A stretch of DNA of 64,000 nt, taken from Ceratopteris richardii (Eukaryota; Streptophyta; Polypodiopsida; Polypodiales; Pteridaceae). Location of the stretch: the NCBI GenBank assembly GCA_020310875.1, contig CM035423.1, positions 139,695,748 through 139,759,747 of the forward strand, read 5' to 3'. Positions 12,462 to 24,565 of the stretch are shown in pieces. Made by a program: the position numbers and the translations under genes. The first letter of the stretch is position 1, and the number at the start of each line of letters is the position of its first letter. Under the pieces are notes generated by a model that saw only the letters and a program-made list of their open reading frames with translations, was not told where the DNA came from and ran no database searches.

Positions 12462-13081
12462 TGTTGGGGTTCGCATACAACACATCAATTACTTGACTCT
12501 GGTAAACCAAGTTCTCAGCACTAGTCTGCTACACATAGAGAATTGACTTCTAGCAAATTTCAGATCTATCACTGCTCTACAGAGTATCATTTTAAAGATT
12601 ATGACCCGCAATAGACAGAGTTTTACACTTGCTCTGAACAGATTTAGGCAAAAATCATCATTACGAGTCTTCTAAAACAGGTCTTACAAGATAGAAAGAG
12701 TTCATGAGTACATTCGGGTAATACAAATAGTAAATCATTACATGATTGATCCAAACCGAATCAAATATGTATCTGCGCTATTACAAGAATGAAGAATCTC
12801 TCTTCTGTTTCTTCTACTTCTTCATTCTTCTCCCACCCCTGCTTTCTTCTTTTTCCCTTTTCTTTTACTCGCGCGAGCCAAAACATAACTACCCACTTCT
12901 CGCGAAGTCGGCGCTCAATTAAAATATAACTGTCTGTTAAAAATCTGAGTAAGCAACATCCAAGTTAGAAGAAATCTGATTCAGCAACAATCTGATTGAG
13001 TATTCTCCAAATTAGCAGAGTTTCGGAATTCAAATTAACTATGTATCTTCAAGATTCCTCTATCCTCAACATTCTCCAACA
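12462..13081 (-). repeat. Probable 5' LTR of element C (620 bp)
   Basis: In sense orientation it starts TGTTGGAGAATG and ends CGAACCCCAACA, giving TGTTGG...CCAACA inverted ends at the place expected for a 5' LTR. The partner LTR would lie beyond A, outside the window, so the pair cannot be tested. Confidence 0.4.
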
Positions 13082-13361
13082 AAACAAACATCAATGAGGT
13101 TGCCATCATATCAGTATGGCTACCAAGAGTAGCCCTACCTACATCCTTGGGCTTCTGGAGTAAGCCCAAAATAGCCCTAAGGTGACTTTGAATTCTGTTA
13201 AAAGATTAAGAAGTTCTACAACTTCTGTCGAGACATTGGACAAACATCCAAAGCCATGCTCTACTCTCAACAACCTACCTTCAAAATCATTCCTCTCATT
13301 TAAGGTGGTGTTGATGTCACCTCACAACATGGTACCCTCAACGTCTAAAGTTAAAGCCATC
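13082..13361. other. Degenerate sequence left of element D
   Basis: About 280 bp of host or older repeat DNA that D split. The minus strand reads MLWGDINTTLNERNDFEG, faintly like the GDFN block of LINE endonucleases, with no other support. No gene is called. Confidence 0.3.
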
Positions 13362-13366
13362 GTTTC
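13362..13366. repeat. Target site duplication of element D, left copy
   Basis: GTTTC, matched by GTTTC at 19436-19440 directly after the other LTR. Confidence 0.88.
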
Positions 13367-13783
13367 TGTAGAGAGTACGCATGCGGAAGCAAAATGAAAA
13401 GGAAAGTACTCTCACAAAACAAAGAATGTGTGAGACACAAAATGAGTAGACCATGAAATGGGTAAACTCATGTGGATTAGAAATGAGCTTGCCAAGAGCA
13501 TGGAGTAGGCTCCTCAAGCTTCTAACCAAGTACAAATGAGGGGAGAGGCCCTCCTTATATAGATTTTGGGAGGGGCTCTCAAAAGTACATCATATGTGGG
13601 ATAAGTCTTTTGAAAGGAGAATGAATACAACTGGTAGAAGCACATGGCAAGGTACCCAAATACAAAGGAAATACAATATGAAATGGAAATAGACTAGAAA
13701 TGGAGTGCCTCCTGGATACAAAATGGAGATGCACTCATGCGAATACAAATGTAGATGAAGCAAGAGCGATCATGTCGTCAACA
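13367..13783 (-). repeat. Element D 3' LTR (417 bp)
   Basis: In sense orientation TGTTGACGAC...CTCTACA; paired with 19020-19435. A TATATAAGG box in sense orientation lies near 13555-13563 (plus strand ccttatata). Confidence 0.92.
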
Positions 13784-16774
13784 CCCCCTCTGGAGCTCCA
13801 TTGTGGAGCAGCTGAATGCTGTAGAGGTCCACCAAGCGCTGAAGCGGGACCGGAGGTAGAGCCTTCGTGAACATGTCCGCCAGGTTCTCCTGAGAGGTAC
13901 ACTGCTCGAGAGTAATCTCTTGAGATATGAGCTTCTCGCGGATGAAGTGGTACTGGATCTCGATGTGCTTCATCCGAGCGTGGAACACTGGATTCTTGGC
14001 GATGGCCAAGGCTGACTGGCTATCCGTGCAAAGACATGTCGGAGTATCCTACAAAACACCAATGTCAGATAATAAACGTCGAAGCCAGATGGCCTCACAT
14101 GCTGCAAAGCTGGATGCCCGGTACTCGGCCTCGGTAGATGATAGAGCGATTGTAGGTTGCTTCTTACTTGCCCAAGAGATAGGTCCTGAGCCAAGCAAGA
14201 ATATATACCCAGAAGTAGACCGTCCAGAATCAGGATCACCAGCCCAATCTGAATCGAAATATCCGACGAGTTCGATGCCCCCTCTATACCAAAGACCATG
14301 ATGTCGGGTGAGGGCAAGGTATTGAAGTAGTCTCTCAGCAGCACCCCAACGAGTCTGGCGAGGCTGATGTGCAAACTGACTGAGTATACCAACTGCATAA
14401 GCAATATCTGGTCTAGTGTTGGCAAGATAGAGTAAAGAGCCAACAAGCTGTCGATAGGTATGCACATCCACAAGTGATGATGAGTCCTCGAGTGTAAGCT
14501 TGATGTTTGGATCAAGTGGTGTAGATACGGAGCGACACTGGTCCATGTTATATTTGGAAAGTAAGTCAGAGCAGTACATCTTCTGAGATAGGAATATACC
14601 TTCTTTTGTTTGCCAAACTTCCATGCCTAAGAAGTAGTGAAGTAATCCAAGATCTGTCATAGAGTACTCAAGGTGAAGATGTGTGATGATAAACTGGATG
14701 CATTCTTCGTCTGAGCCAATCAAGATCAAGTCATCTACATAGAGAATGATGATGGCTACTAAAGAATCCTTTTGATAGATGTAAAGGTTAGCATCAGCAT
14801 TGCTTTGGTCAAATCCCTTGTCTTCAAAGAACTTGTGAATCTTTTCATACCAAGCCCTCGGAGCTTGCTTGAGTCCGTAAAGTGCTTTGTGAAGCTTGTA
14901 GACTTGATCTTCTTTGCCTTGGATCTTGAATCCTTCAGGTTGTTCAACATATACTTCTTCTTGAAGATCGCCATTGAGGAATGCACTTTTGACGTCCAAC
15001 TGGTAAATGGGCCACTTAAAGTGAGCACTTAGTGCTAAGACGATTCTGATGGTTGTGAATCTTGCAGTAGGGGCAAAGGTTTCTTCATAGTCAATGCCAT
15101 GTTGTTGCTTGTATCCCTTAGCTACTAATCTTGCCTTACATTTATCTAGAGTGCCATCAGACTTGTATTTGACTTTGTATATCCGCTTGACTCCTATGAC
15201 TTGATGGTTGGTTGGTTTGGGAACTAATGTCCAAGTCTTGTTCTTTGCTATTGCATCGAGTTCCTCTTTCATAGTTGTTTCCCATTCTGGTTGGCCTTGA
15301 GCTTCTTTGTAGTTAGATGGCTCTGGAATTTGCTGAATTTGGTGCATTAGAGCATAATTAACATAATGACTTTGTTCGCGTTGTTGCCTATCAAGGAGCC
15401 TTTGAGATCGGCGTGGTTGTTGTGAAGTACTTGCTTCTGAGTTGGAAGGTGGAAATACTGAGTCCCCCTCTGAAGTGTAGATAGGTGGACTAAGACTTGT
15501 ACTTGAATCTTTTCTTGAGTATGATGAAGCTTCATTGAAAATCACATCCTTCGAAATGGTGATGGAGTGGTTTTCCATATCATATAGATGGTATGCCTTT
15601 GATTGGTCACTGTAGCCTATGAATATGTGTTTCTTGGACTTTGATTGTAACTTGTTTCTATCTTCTTTTGGTACATGGACAAAAGCTTCACTACCAAAGA
15701 CTCGAAAGTAGTTCACATTTGGTTTTCTTCCATAGTATGCTTCAAAGGGTGTTTTGTTATGTAATGCACTTCTAAATCCTCGATTAAGAATGTGAATGGC
15801 AGTATGCACAGCTTCTGCCCAAAACTTGTAGGGTAGATCCTTGTGATGAAGCATTGTTCGTGCCATTTCCATCACACTACGTATCTTCCTTTCAGCGACT
15901 CCATTCTGGGATGGAGTATGAGGCTGAGTGACTTGTCTTTTGAATCCTTTCTGGGTGAGAAATTTATCAAAGTCATGGTTGATAAACTCACCACCTCCAT
16001 CGGATTTGATGGTTTTAACTTTAGTTGAAGCTTCATTCTCAACTTCCTTGATCCAAGCTTGAAACTTAGAGAATGTGTCTGACTTTGACTTCAAAAAGTA
16101 CACCCAAATAAAGCGACAGTGGTCATCTACTAGAAGATAAAAGTAGAGGGATCCACTCAAGGATGGGGTGTTCATAGGTCCACATAAGTCCATGTGGATG
16201 AGGGCTAGTGGGTTCCTCGCTCGTGTTGAAGCTTCCTTGGGAACTGGGGCCCTATGTTGCTTGCCTTGGGTGCAAGCTCGGCAGACATCAGTAAGTTGCC
16301 CTATCTTTGGCAATCCCTTCACAAGTTGGGAGGAAGAGATTTTTGATAAGTATGAAGTGTGGCCAAGTCTTTGGTGCCACAAACTTGAGTTTGATTCTTT
16401 GGATACAAAGCATGATAGCTTGTAGAGGCCCTTTTCCTCAATACCTTGAGCAATGATATTCTTTGTATGGGAATCAACTACCTTAATTGAGGTGTTATCA
16501 AACCATACTTGTTTGTCCTGATCTGTAATGGGCTTGACGGAAAGGAGATTCATACATAAGTTTGGAACAAAGAGAACATTAGATAAAGACTTACAGTCCC
16601 CCTCATGGTTGGAAATTTGAACTTTTCCTTTCCTTTGATGGGTAAACTCTTGTTGTTGCCGAGATAGACTTCTCCCGTGTGCTCTTCGAGTTCCTGAAAG
16701 GAGTCCTTGTCTTTGCACATATGGGAGGTACCTTCGCTATCAAAGATCCACTCATGTGGGGAGCTTGAAGTCAC
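13770..16774 (-). pseudogene. Element D pol: protease, integrase, RT, RNase H
   Basis: Copia order, as expected. Protease: [12 protein letters not shown] near 16735, where the family has D-S-G; the catalytic-loop Gly is Glu here. A frameshift in an A/G run near 16630 separates it from the long frame 14049-16718. That frame holds the GAG-pre-integrase motif ([11 protein letters not shown]...CRACTQGKQ), the integrase core ([23 protein letters not shown]), RT ([30 protein letters not shown]) and RNase H ([24 protein letters not shown]). An in-frame TAG at 14049-14051 interrupts RNase H, which resumes as AIAKNPVFHARMKHIE and ends 14 bases inside the LTR. It cannot make a working polyprotein. Confidence 0.92.
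13784..13793 (-). other. Element D polypurine tract
   Basis: The sense strand reads AGAGGGGG immediately before the 3' LTR, the plus-strand primer site expected there. Confidence 0.8.
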
Positions 16775-17392
16775 TAGTGCTTTGGCTTCTGTGGAGATGA
16801 AAAGTTCCTCACTCGAACAGTGGGATCTATGTTGGGAGTCTTTGGATGCTTGCCTAGACGTAGAAGCCTTCGATGATTGTTTCTTTTTATAGCAAAACTT
16901 TTCTAAGTGTCCTGATTTTCCACAGAAACTACAGGTGAATTTTTTAGATGAATTATGTGATCCTTGCTTAGATCCATTGCTAGCCTGATGACTTGTGGTT
17001 TTTCCCTTATTGAATGGGCCTTTGGCCTTCGTAGCTGACTCTTATGAGGAAGTCGATTTGGCCTGTGAGTCGTGCAGGAGCAAAAGTCGACGAACCTCTT
17101 CCCAAGATAAGACTTGGCCGTGATTATACAAAGTTGTGAAAAATGTCTCATATGACTTGGGTAACTTGTTGAGAAGTCTAATGGCCATGTCTTCACTAGA
17201 GATCTGCCTACCACATAGTGCTAATTTACGTTGGTAATCCTCGAATTGGGCTATGACCTTGGTAATTGTGTCGTGTGGCCTAATGGTCAAATTATGAAAC
17301 TCGGCCTCTAATGCATATATCTTCGAAGGGGTCTTCTCTTCATACAAAGCGGCTAACGTGTCCCAAGCATCCTTGGTCTTACGTAGTGTCAA
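16775..17392 (-). pseudogene. Element D gag, C-terminal half with zinc knuckle
   Basis: Reads LRKTKDAWDTLAALYEEKTPSKIYALE...LLNKLPKSYETFFTTL, a UBN2-type copia gag. It is followed by a Ser/Lys-rich stretch and the knuckle CSFCGKSGHLEKFC near 16905. An in-frame TAA at about 17042 interrupts it before the knuckle. It shares its frame with the protease downstream. The N-terminal half of gag is not readable in the sequence further right. Confidence 0.85.
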
Positions 17393-19007
17393 ACCTGATT
17401 TGCTAAAATCCTTCTCACGCTAAGCCAAGAGAATAACTTGTGGTGAGAGGAGTGACGCCCCTATCAAATACGTGTTGTGCACCGTCTCCTAAAATAAAAT
17501 ACAATAATTTGGCAGCTCCGTGCTATCAAGCCAACGGATGATTCCAATGACATCATTGATGACCTATCATGAAGGTGAATCAAACTTGGCAGTTTCTACA
17601 ATGGGCAAATACATCTCTGATCAACCATCTCACTGTGTGATAGGTGCATTGAACTTGATTGTCCTCTATCAGCGGCTGTTTGCCAGAAATGCGCCGGCCA
17701 AGCCAATTCTACACCTTTCTTCAGTATGGCCTGCTTATGCTTCTGCTCCGTCCTTGCTTCCTCTGGCGATTTCTGCGAAGAACTGAGTGTGTCACAGAGG
17801 TGCAGAGTATCGCGCACAGAGAGAAAAATTCAGGTCCATCTCTCCTCTCTCGAGTCCCTCCTCTCTCTCGAGCATAAAGCGAAACTCTAGCTGAGGCTCT
17901 GTGCGCAATGTCAGATGGCTGCTGTGGTTGGCAGTTGGCAATGTGTTGTAGTCTGTCTACAATAGAGGAGTATCACAACTCTGCAATAGAGAGTACTATG
18001 CGCCCCCCTCCACTTTGCCCTGCGTCTCTTATCAACTCTGCGACACACATTCCAGATTACTTCTGGAATCAACAGACGCTTGAGGGGCGATCTGTAGCAC
18101 TCATCCTCTACCTTTGTGTATCTGGCCCCGTTTCTGCGCAGAAGCAGCTATGCGAATAGTTGTCATACTAGCGTGGCTGCTCTTCTTCCCGACGGGTGTT
18201 CAACCTTTGACGGCAACACGTTGCTGTCGATTATAAGCACATTGGGCATGGAGAGCCTTCAAATTGGACGGGCGATGATCCCTGTTTACAGTGAAATGAT
18301 AGCCGACAGTTACACTAGAGATCTGCAACGCTGTGCTTTGCTCTCTCTCTCTCTGCTATTTTAATCCTACACAGATGGAGAAGTTGCGCTTCCTGGAAGG
18401 CCCAAGGATTCTCTTTGTTTTCGGGTCTGATTGATTAGAGATCAAATGAAGGAATAGCTTCAGAGGATAGCAATCGAGCTCTTCTCAGAAGCTCTGTACA
18501 AATCCGTAAATTATACTGTAGTTCCTCCGGATGCACAGCTTGAAAGGAACACGTAAACATCAAAATGCAAATCACATATTGGGCCGAATATTACAAAGTA
18601 TTATTCCCACACAACGAGGGATTCAGTACAACTAGAAGGTTGAATTCATTATAAAAGTAATGTAGAGATGCTTAAAGGGAACAAAAATGAATTTGTATCT
18701 TTAATGCTCTAAAATGCAAAGAGCACCTAATAGTGTAGGAACGAGTGGTTATAACCACTTTAAACATAAAATTGCATTAGAAATGCTATCAAAATGATCG
18801 CAACGAGTGTGGAAGGGAGGGGAGAATGAGGTAAAGGGTGAACAAATTGATGAACAAGAAGGGTGGGACGGTGGGCAAATAGGCAAAATAAAGCCCAAAA
18901 ATTGATGGCAAAAGACCTCTCTCAATGAGAAGAAAGCACACCACCAAAATGAAGCACCACCACCACAAAAACTACCACCAAACGCACCACCAAGACCTCC
19001 ACCTAGC
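17393..19007 (-). other. Element D 5' internal region, gag N-terminus decayed
   Basis: 1.6 kb between PBS and readable gag. Near 17520-17600 the minus strand gives short gag-like bits with stops. The rest (CT/GA-rich stretches near 17840-17880 and 18340) shows no domain. This is long for a copia leader, so it may hold a decayed gag start plus leader or foreign sequence. Confidence 0.5.
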
Positions 19008-19019
19008 GCTCTGATACCA
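19008..19019 (-). other. Element D primer binding site, initiator-Met tRNA type
   Basis: The minus strand reads TGGTATCAGAGC, the standard plant copia PBS, directly inside the 5' LTR. Confidence 0.95.
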
Positions 19020-19435
19020 TGTAGAGAGTACGCATGCGGAAGCAAAATGAAAAGGAAAGTACTCTCACAAAACAAAGAATGTGTGAGACACAAAATGAGT
19101 AGACCATGAAATGGGTGAACTCATGTGGATTAGAAATGAGCTTGCCAAGAGCATGGAGTAGGCTCCTCAAGCTTCTAACCAAGTACAAATGAGGGGAGAG
19201 GCCCTCCTTATATAGATTTGGGAGGGGCTCTCAAAAGTACATCATATGTGGGATAAGTCTCCTGAAAGGAGAATGAATACAACTGGTAGAAGCACATGGC
19301 AAGGTACCCAAATACAAAGGAAATACAATATGAAATGGAAATAGACTAGAAACGGAGTGCCTCCTGGATACAAAATGGAGATGCACTCATGCGGATACAA
19401 ATGTAGATGAAGTAGGAGTGATCATGTCATCAACA
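19020..19435 (-). repeat. Element D 5' LTR (416 bp)
   Basis: About 98% identical by eye to the 3' LTR at 13367-13783. It ends at the GTTTC duplication. Confidence 0.92.
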
Positions 19436-19440
19436 GTTTC
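19436..19440. repeat. Target site duplication of element D, right copy
   Basis: GTTTC, identical to 13362-13366. Confidence 0.88.
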
Positions 19441-22026
19441 AACATTTGCATCATGCACATGACAATGAAATGAAATCGTTCGTGCAGATGTATGCAATGC
19501 ATGTGATACTATAGGTGGACTATTCATAAGTGAAGATGTTGCTAAAATGGGAACTGAAACATACATCGAAGTGCTAGTACTACTCGTCAACGTGACGTGG
19601 CTCGAAGTTCCCTCCATCACACATAGTCCATTAACAAACTTCCTTAGATTCCCTAGCGTAAGTGGTGTGTGTGATAAAATCAAAGGTACGATGCACAAAA
19701 TTTAAAAGAAGACTTCCTTGATTGATTTGTGCTTTGATGTGGACTTGATTCTAGTAGAGAGCGCTAGAATAATGACGTAGCTTCTCCTTCTTTATCTCTA
19801 AGGACTTTAGCTTGGATTTGAAAATAACTTTGGCTTTGATCGCTAACTTCAAGTTTGGTTGGGGATAGCAGAAAACTCAAGAAAAGACAAAAATCCAAGT
19901 GTTCTCGGCTCGGAACCAGCAAAGATTATAGAGAAGAAGAACACGTAAAATTAGCAAAAAATGGTATCACCAAAAGCTCGTTATTTCATGTTCCTCTCTT
20001 GTTCCTTGTTCCAGTCTTCTCTAGTCTAGTTCTTGGACATCCTGTCCCGTCCTCTTATAATCTATTAGTATGAGATCTTGTCGAGTTATTTCGAGTATCT
20101 AGTTCATCTCCTTGAAGGGAATTCTTGTAATCCATATATCCTGTTTAATATTTATGATCTTGGGTTGAGTGATCTCATGTATCATTTCTAGTCGAGTTAT
20201 TCATACCTATCAATCCTGGGTTGTGGGACATCTTGTATCAATCACATATACTTGTATCATTTTCCCTACGTGGGTGTTCTTGTAATCAGAAGTCTATTTC
20301 CAAAATCTTGTCTAGCTAGTTAGAGAGCACAATCTATTGCTCCCCCGATAAGTTTCTCACATCTTTATATTCTTCCATAATTGTATATAAATTGTGGTCT
20401 AATTCTTTGAAGATTTCAAGATTACATACTAACACCAATAGAGAAGACCATTCACAAGACTCAAATAAGAATTGATGCATCCACGTACAACTTTAAATTT
20501 TGAGATTCAATTAAGAGAGAAAAGAATTACTACACTTGACATAATTGTTTGCTTGCTTCACTTGAGAGTGTGTATGCCTATGAATCTTAGATTAAGAAAA
20601 TTAATTGGAATAAAATAGAATAAAATTTATTAGCATATCTACCTTTGAGAGTGCCATAGGCTCAAACAGGAGCACAAATTATTATCCCTCACATGATTCT
20701 AGAAGTGATATCGAAATAATGGCCTCATCAAGTTCCAAAAACATGCAAAACCCTGAGAGATATAGGATGTCAATGCATAAGGGTGAATTGAAAATTGGTC
20801 TCACCTTTACACATTAAAATGCATTAGGAGCTGCCATCTATCAAGATGATAGTGGAAAATCTATTGTTGGACTTGGCCAACATAGAGGTTTAGCTCTCCC
20901 AAACATCGTTGTTGTAATACCATAGGGAGAGTTACTAGTACACAAGATGGAAGCATATTACATGGTTATGATAATCCAGAATGGATCACTCCAGAAGGGG
21001 TAGAAGTCTTGGGTAGTATGAGTTCCTACCTAGAGCCACAACAAACTCAAAGTAAAATTGATTCTAATGCTTTATCTTTTTAACAAGGACCAAACATGTT
21101 AACAAGCTAATTCATGATGGAATATCTCCTGCAATTTACTTTGCTACATATTCCAAAAAGTTGTTTGGGTCTCAACCAGCACCTACAGGTAGGGGGTCCT
21201 TATCATTTGGACATTTATGAATTTAGGTATTTGGATCCAAATTTACTACCTTTATATGAAGATGAAAGGGATTGACACATCATGGCTTGCTAGTATTTGG
21301 AATGTTATTTCTAGGACGATAGTCATTCCAACTGATGGTCATAGGAGTCCCAACCCCTTGATTTTGACTATTCCAACCAACTCTCTCACCATTATTTAAG
21401 TACAAAACACAAATTATATCATCAATAGATACCTCAAATATAGTTCAATATAATCCTATCTCAATATCTCAAACATAGTTTCAAATTCTTTGATGACAAT
21501 TACATTTGTACCCATGAGGACAACTACCACTTGAAACCTCTCTCCACCACTACTTTTGGGATAATGCCTGGAATTGGGTTCCTCATTTAGTGATGAAATG
21601 GAAAAGGCTATCACCAAAAAAATTGAATTTACAAGCTTCTAGGCCTCCACTGAGAAAGTGATTGCATTCTGGAGAAGAGCATGCATCACACACGTGTAAT
21701 AGAAGGCCACTTGCTTCAACATAACCACAATTGCAATACTGTGAAATTGATAACTTACAACAATCAACCAACGAGGTAGTATGTTCAGCAAGGCCAATAC
21801 TAGAAGAACAAAAGAATGAAATTACCTACACAATCACTATGATATTGCATTTAGAGGTGGAAACAAGCTCAAATCAAAATTTTGACTTGATATAGAGAAG
21901 ATGTTTTGAACCCCTAATCACCTCAAGTATGCTCACAATTTGTTTTTGTGATTCTGAGATTGCAACTAGAAGGGTGTTGATGATTCCTTAAACAAAGTGG
22001 CAACTTGCTCTAACATCGATTTTTGG
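19441..22026. other. AT-rich degenerate intergenic sequence, unassigned
   Basis: 2.6 kb with no open frame that I can support and no recognisable domain. Short plus-strand peptides such as AAIYQDDSGKSIVGLGQHRG (near 20835) and PEWITPEGVEVLGSM (near 20975) are separated by stops and may be old coding relics of unknown origin. ATGGTATCACCAAAAGC near 19960 vaguely recalls a decayed Met-tRNA PBS. No gene is called. Confidence 0.4.
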
Positions 22027-22056
22027 TGTTCGAGAATTGAAGAAGTGGACAAAAAT

Positions 22057-22088
<32 letters not shown>

Positions 22089-22240
22089 GAAGAAGACGAA
22101 GAAGAAGAAGAAGAAGATTGGAGAACAATACAACATTGATTGTATTACCAAGTGAATGTTCAAAGATAAGTGACCCATCAGGGCTATAGGAATATATCCA
22201 AGCTAGGAAAAAAAAATCTCCCTAAGAGTGAAATTTTAAC
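22027..22240 (-). repeat. Degenerate solo-LTR-like relic with a GAA microsatellite
   Basis: From ggagaacaatacaac through gatccatcagggctatagg-like text to the A-run, it resembles the LTR of G (23767-23997): both share a stretch of the type acaaagataagt.gcccat.agggc.ata. An expanded (GAA)n tract occupies about 22062-22124, where the G LTR has a short gaagaagaag. It is probably an older copy of the same copia LTR. Confidence 0.5.
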
Positions 22241-22489
22241 CCAAGGATCATCCACTAATCTCTATATTATCATTTTTTTCTTCAAGATAATCTCATGAAT
22301 TTTATTTTTACTAGCATCTGTCTATAGCTTGTGATTAACAAAAAGATTTTATTACTCTATATTGCTTAGTCTAAATTTGTATTTCCTTCTTGTGCTAACC
22401 CTCAAATTTTGCTGATCTAGTATCTATGCTGATTATTGAAAAAAGAATCTTGGTGAGGATTCAAACTCCCAAGGAAAGCCCGGTTCTGA

Positions 22490-22790
22490 GTAGGTATTCT
22501 ACTCTGGTAGAGAAAGAGGTAGAGGTAGAGGTTTTGGAAGTGGAAGAGGAAACAACAACCAAGAACAAAGTCAACAACAGAATCATGCAGGAGGAAGAGG
22601 CTAGTTTCGAGGTAGGGGGAGCCAAAGAGGCTGCAGAATTTTCCAAAGAAATGATTCAGGTAATGATAGTAAAGGATGCTGGAATTGTGATAAACCTGGA
22701 CGCTTTGAAGGTGATTGCAGGTTGAAGAATCAAAATAACAAAAGGCAGCAAAACAATTATGCATCCACAAGTGCCTAAGAGGTTAGTTGT
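22490..22790 (+). pseudogene. Copia gag remnant with RG-rich stretch and zinc knuckle
   Basis: The plus-strand frame reads GRERGRGRGFGSGRGNNNQ, a stop, then CWNCDKPGRFEGDC. This is an Arg/Gly-rich nucleocapsid followed by a CCHC knuckle whose His is Arg. The longer open frame over the same bases lies in another register and is not real. Both neighbours are unrelated debris, so only this fragment survives. Confidence 0.65.
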
Positions 22791-22869
22791 TCAATCCTTA
22801 GCCCCCCTTAGAATTAGTGTAGCTCTGGTTCGAAAGGGATGGTTCCCGTGTGGCTTGGTTGTGAGCAAG

Positions 22870-23540
22870 TGCTAATTTTTGTCAGTGAACCACTTACTTT
22901 TGGTCTTTGAGAATGAGGAGATGGCATTCCAAGCAGTTCAAGTGGGCACCTCGAAAGTTTGGAGGTCTACCTTATGCCTGTTCAAGTGGTTCCTAGATTT
23001 CGTACCAAACAATTCTAAACCCTTGTGCTACCAGCTTTGGGTTGAGCTTCCAAACCTTCCCTTTTTTCTGCATCATTTCCTGAGGGACATTGTAGCTCCA
23101 ATTGGTCGATCGATGGCCTCAAAGGAGGACATGGGGGGCTTCATCTATGAAGGAGCAAAGTATTCCTTCAACACATGATGGCACCCACAAATCTGTGTCG
23201 AGACCGATCTTAACAAAGCCCTCCCCTCGAAGTTAACCATAGACTTAGAGGTAAGGGAAGTCTGGGAATAGGAAATCACTTACAAGAATTTTCCAAACAC
23301 GTGCTTTCACTATGGCCTTCAAGGGCATAGGATTAAAGAGTGCCCGCAGAAATAGCAAACCTCTAAAAACAAATAGAACCAAGAAGTCAACAAAGAAGAT
23401 CAAGTTAATTCTAGGGCACAAGTACGTCCACCTATCATTGAGGAAGAGAAAGACACTAGGAACTCAGCTACAGACTCAGAAGGGTTCACAAAAGTTAGAC
23501 GTAGAAGGAAAAGAAGCCCTCACGGCCCCCTAAGAGCAAC
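22870..23540 (+). pseudogene. LINE (L1-type) ORF1 relic
   Basis: Reads LLLVFENEEMAFQAV..., then FVPNNSKPLCYQLWVELPNL, a LINE-type ORF1 core with the W-V-x-L-P-N-L-P signature (DUF4283-like). It continues with PQICVETDLNKALPSKLTID and a knuckle CFHYGLQGHRIKEC whose second Cys is Tyr. Several stops interrupt it. No RT or endonuclease is adjacent, so it is a truncated or fragmented copy. The assignment rests on motif order known for plant L1 ORF1 proteins. Confidence 0.65.
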
Positions 23541-23582
23541 AACATGGTTGTGGCTCAACTAAATAACCTATACTGCAACCTT

Positions 23583-23766
23583 AAAGGAGATACATTATCA
23601 TTATGCCAGGGAAAAGATCAAAAGCAAGGCAATTCAACTTTCATATGTGTCAACACATCAACAATATGCAAATATGATGACAAAGGCACTAGATGGAAGC
23701 AAATTCAACAACTTCAAATCAATGATTGGATTGCAACAGATCTTGAATGATTGAAGTCTCAGCTTT
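23583..23766 (+). pseudogene. Copia RNase H C-terminal fragment
   Basis: Reads HYHYAREKIKSKAIQLSYVS, then THQQYANMMTKALDGSKFN and IGLQQILND-stop. This nearly repeats the end of element H (ISYVSTHQQCAYILTKALDG). It is cut by the LTR of G a few bases after the stop. Confidence 0.8.
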
Positions 23767-23997
23767 TGTTGGAGATAGATGTCTGCGGAAGCACGCGAAC
23801 AGAACAAGGAAGAAGAAGAAGCTTGGAGCACAAACACACAATAGTGAGTGTATTACTAGAGAATGTACAAAGATAAGTAGCCCATTAGGGCAATAGGGGT
23901 ATATACAAGCCGAGGGAAAAAAACCTCCTAAAGAGGGAAAAAAGTGCCCCGACGGTCCTAGTGTGTTCACACACATCACTACCTAAATATATCAACA
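23767..23997 (-). repeat. Element G 3' LTR (231 bp) with adjacent PPT
   Basis: In sense orientation TGTTGATATATTTAGG...TATCTCCAACA. The purine-rich CCCAGGGGGCAA lies just inside, at about 23998-24012. No partner LTR in the window is close enough to pair with it. Confidence 0.72.
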
Positions 23998-24072
23998 AAT
24001 TGCCCCCTGGGAGTGATGCGGTGAACAAGGAGCTGGCACTCATGTATAAGGAAGTGCCAAGCTATGTGGAAA

Positions 24073-24560
24073 TCACTCCACAAAAGGAAGTAAGCCCAAA
24101 GCTTTGCGAAAAGCTTCAAACTTCTCCCTAGGCAGAGCCTTCGTGAAAAGGTCTGCAATGTTCTCCTGCGTGGGCACATATGCCAAGCTGATCTCCCCAG
24201 CAGAGAACCTCTCCCTGACATAGTGATAATGCACCTCAATGTGCTTAGTGCGAGCATGGAACACAGGATTCCTCGCAACTGCCAATGAGCTCTGACTGTC
24301 AGTGAAGATGGTGGTGGTAGAAGACTGGCCAACACCCAAATCAGCCATAAGGCGTCTGAGCCACACACACTCAACAGTCGCTGTGAAAGCTGCCCTATAC
24401 TCAACCTCACAACTGGAAGTGGCCACAGTAGGCTGCTTCTTGCTCAACCAAGATATACATGAGCTACCAAGCATGAAGCAAAAACCACTGGTGGACACAC
24501 GAGTGTCATAGCAACCAACCCAATCTGAGTCAGAAAAAGCATGCAAATCTGAGCTTCTTG
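24073..24560 (-). pseudogene. Element G RNase H domain
   Basis: Open from DLHAFSDSDWVGCYDTRVST through SWLSKKQPTVATSSCEVEYR, FTDSQSSLAVARNPVFHART and HYHYVRERFSAGEIS to a stop at 24073. All are copia RNase H landmarks with acidic residues in place. The codons upstream of DLHAF come from the junction with F and are not part of it. It is a partial protein, without RT. Confidence 0.85.
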
Positions 24561-24565
24561 CACCA

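Larger units (their letters stand above)
9163..13081 (-). mobile_element. Element C: decayed Ty3/gypsy remnant, interrupted by A
   Basis: Minus-strand gag, protease and partial RT, differing clearly from the A/B/E family (protease DGGSGVNILP, Gln-rich gag). The RT stops abruptly at TEFGA where the LTR of A begins. The right boundary rests on a probable LTR (12462-13081). Several stops and frameshifts show that it is dead and old. Confidence 0.8.
13367..19435 (-). mobile_element. Element D: complete but inactive Ty1/copia element
   Basis: It is 6069 bp with LTRs of 417 and 416 bp, a Met-tRNA PBS, a PPT and a 5-bp duplication GTTTC. The LTRs differ at about 9 substitutions (all transitions) and one 1-bp indel by eye, near 2%. 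The single gag-pol frame has two stops and a frameshift, and its protease motif is altered. Confidence 0.93.
23767..24565 (-). mobile_element. Element G: 3' end of a copia element
   Basis: Minus-strand 3' LTR, PPT and RNase H only. The rest is missing: near 24565 the sequence switches to a plus-strand copia remnant (F), a rearranged or truncated junction. Confidence 0.8.

Noticed and set aside
13182..13397. LINE endonuclease fragment left of D
   Set aside because: Only a GDINT-like peptide supports it; no further motif on either side.
19008..19019. tRNA gene from the Met-tRNA-like sequence
   Set aside because: Only 12 bases match; it is the primer binding site of D.
19950..19975. Decayed Met-tRNA PBS in the unassigned region
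   Set aside because: Match limited to TGGTATCA and no LTR ends could be found around it.
22426..22725. Acidic 99-codon ORF over the GAA-type region
   Set aside because: Another register of the same bases reads as a copia nucleocapsid with an RG stretch and knuckle.
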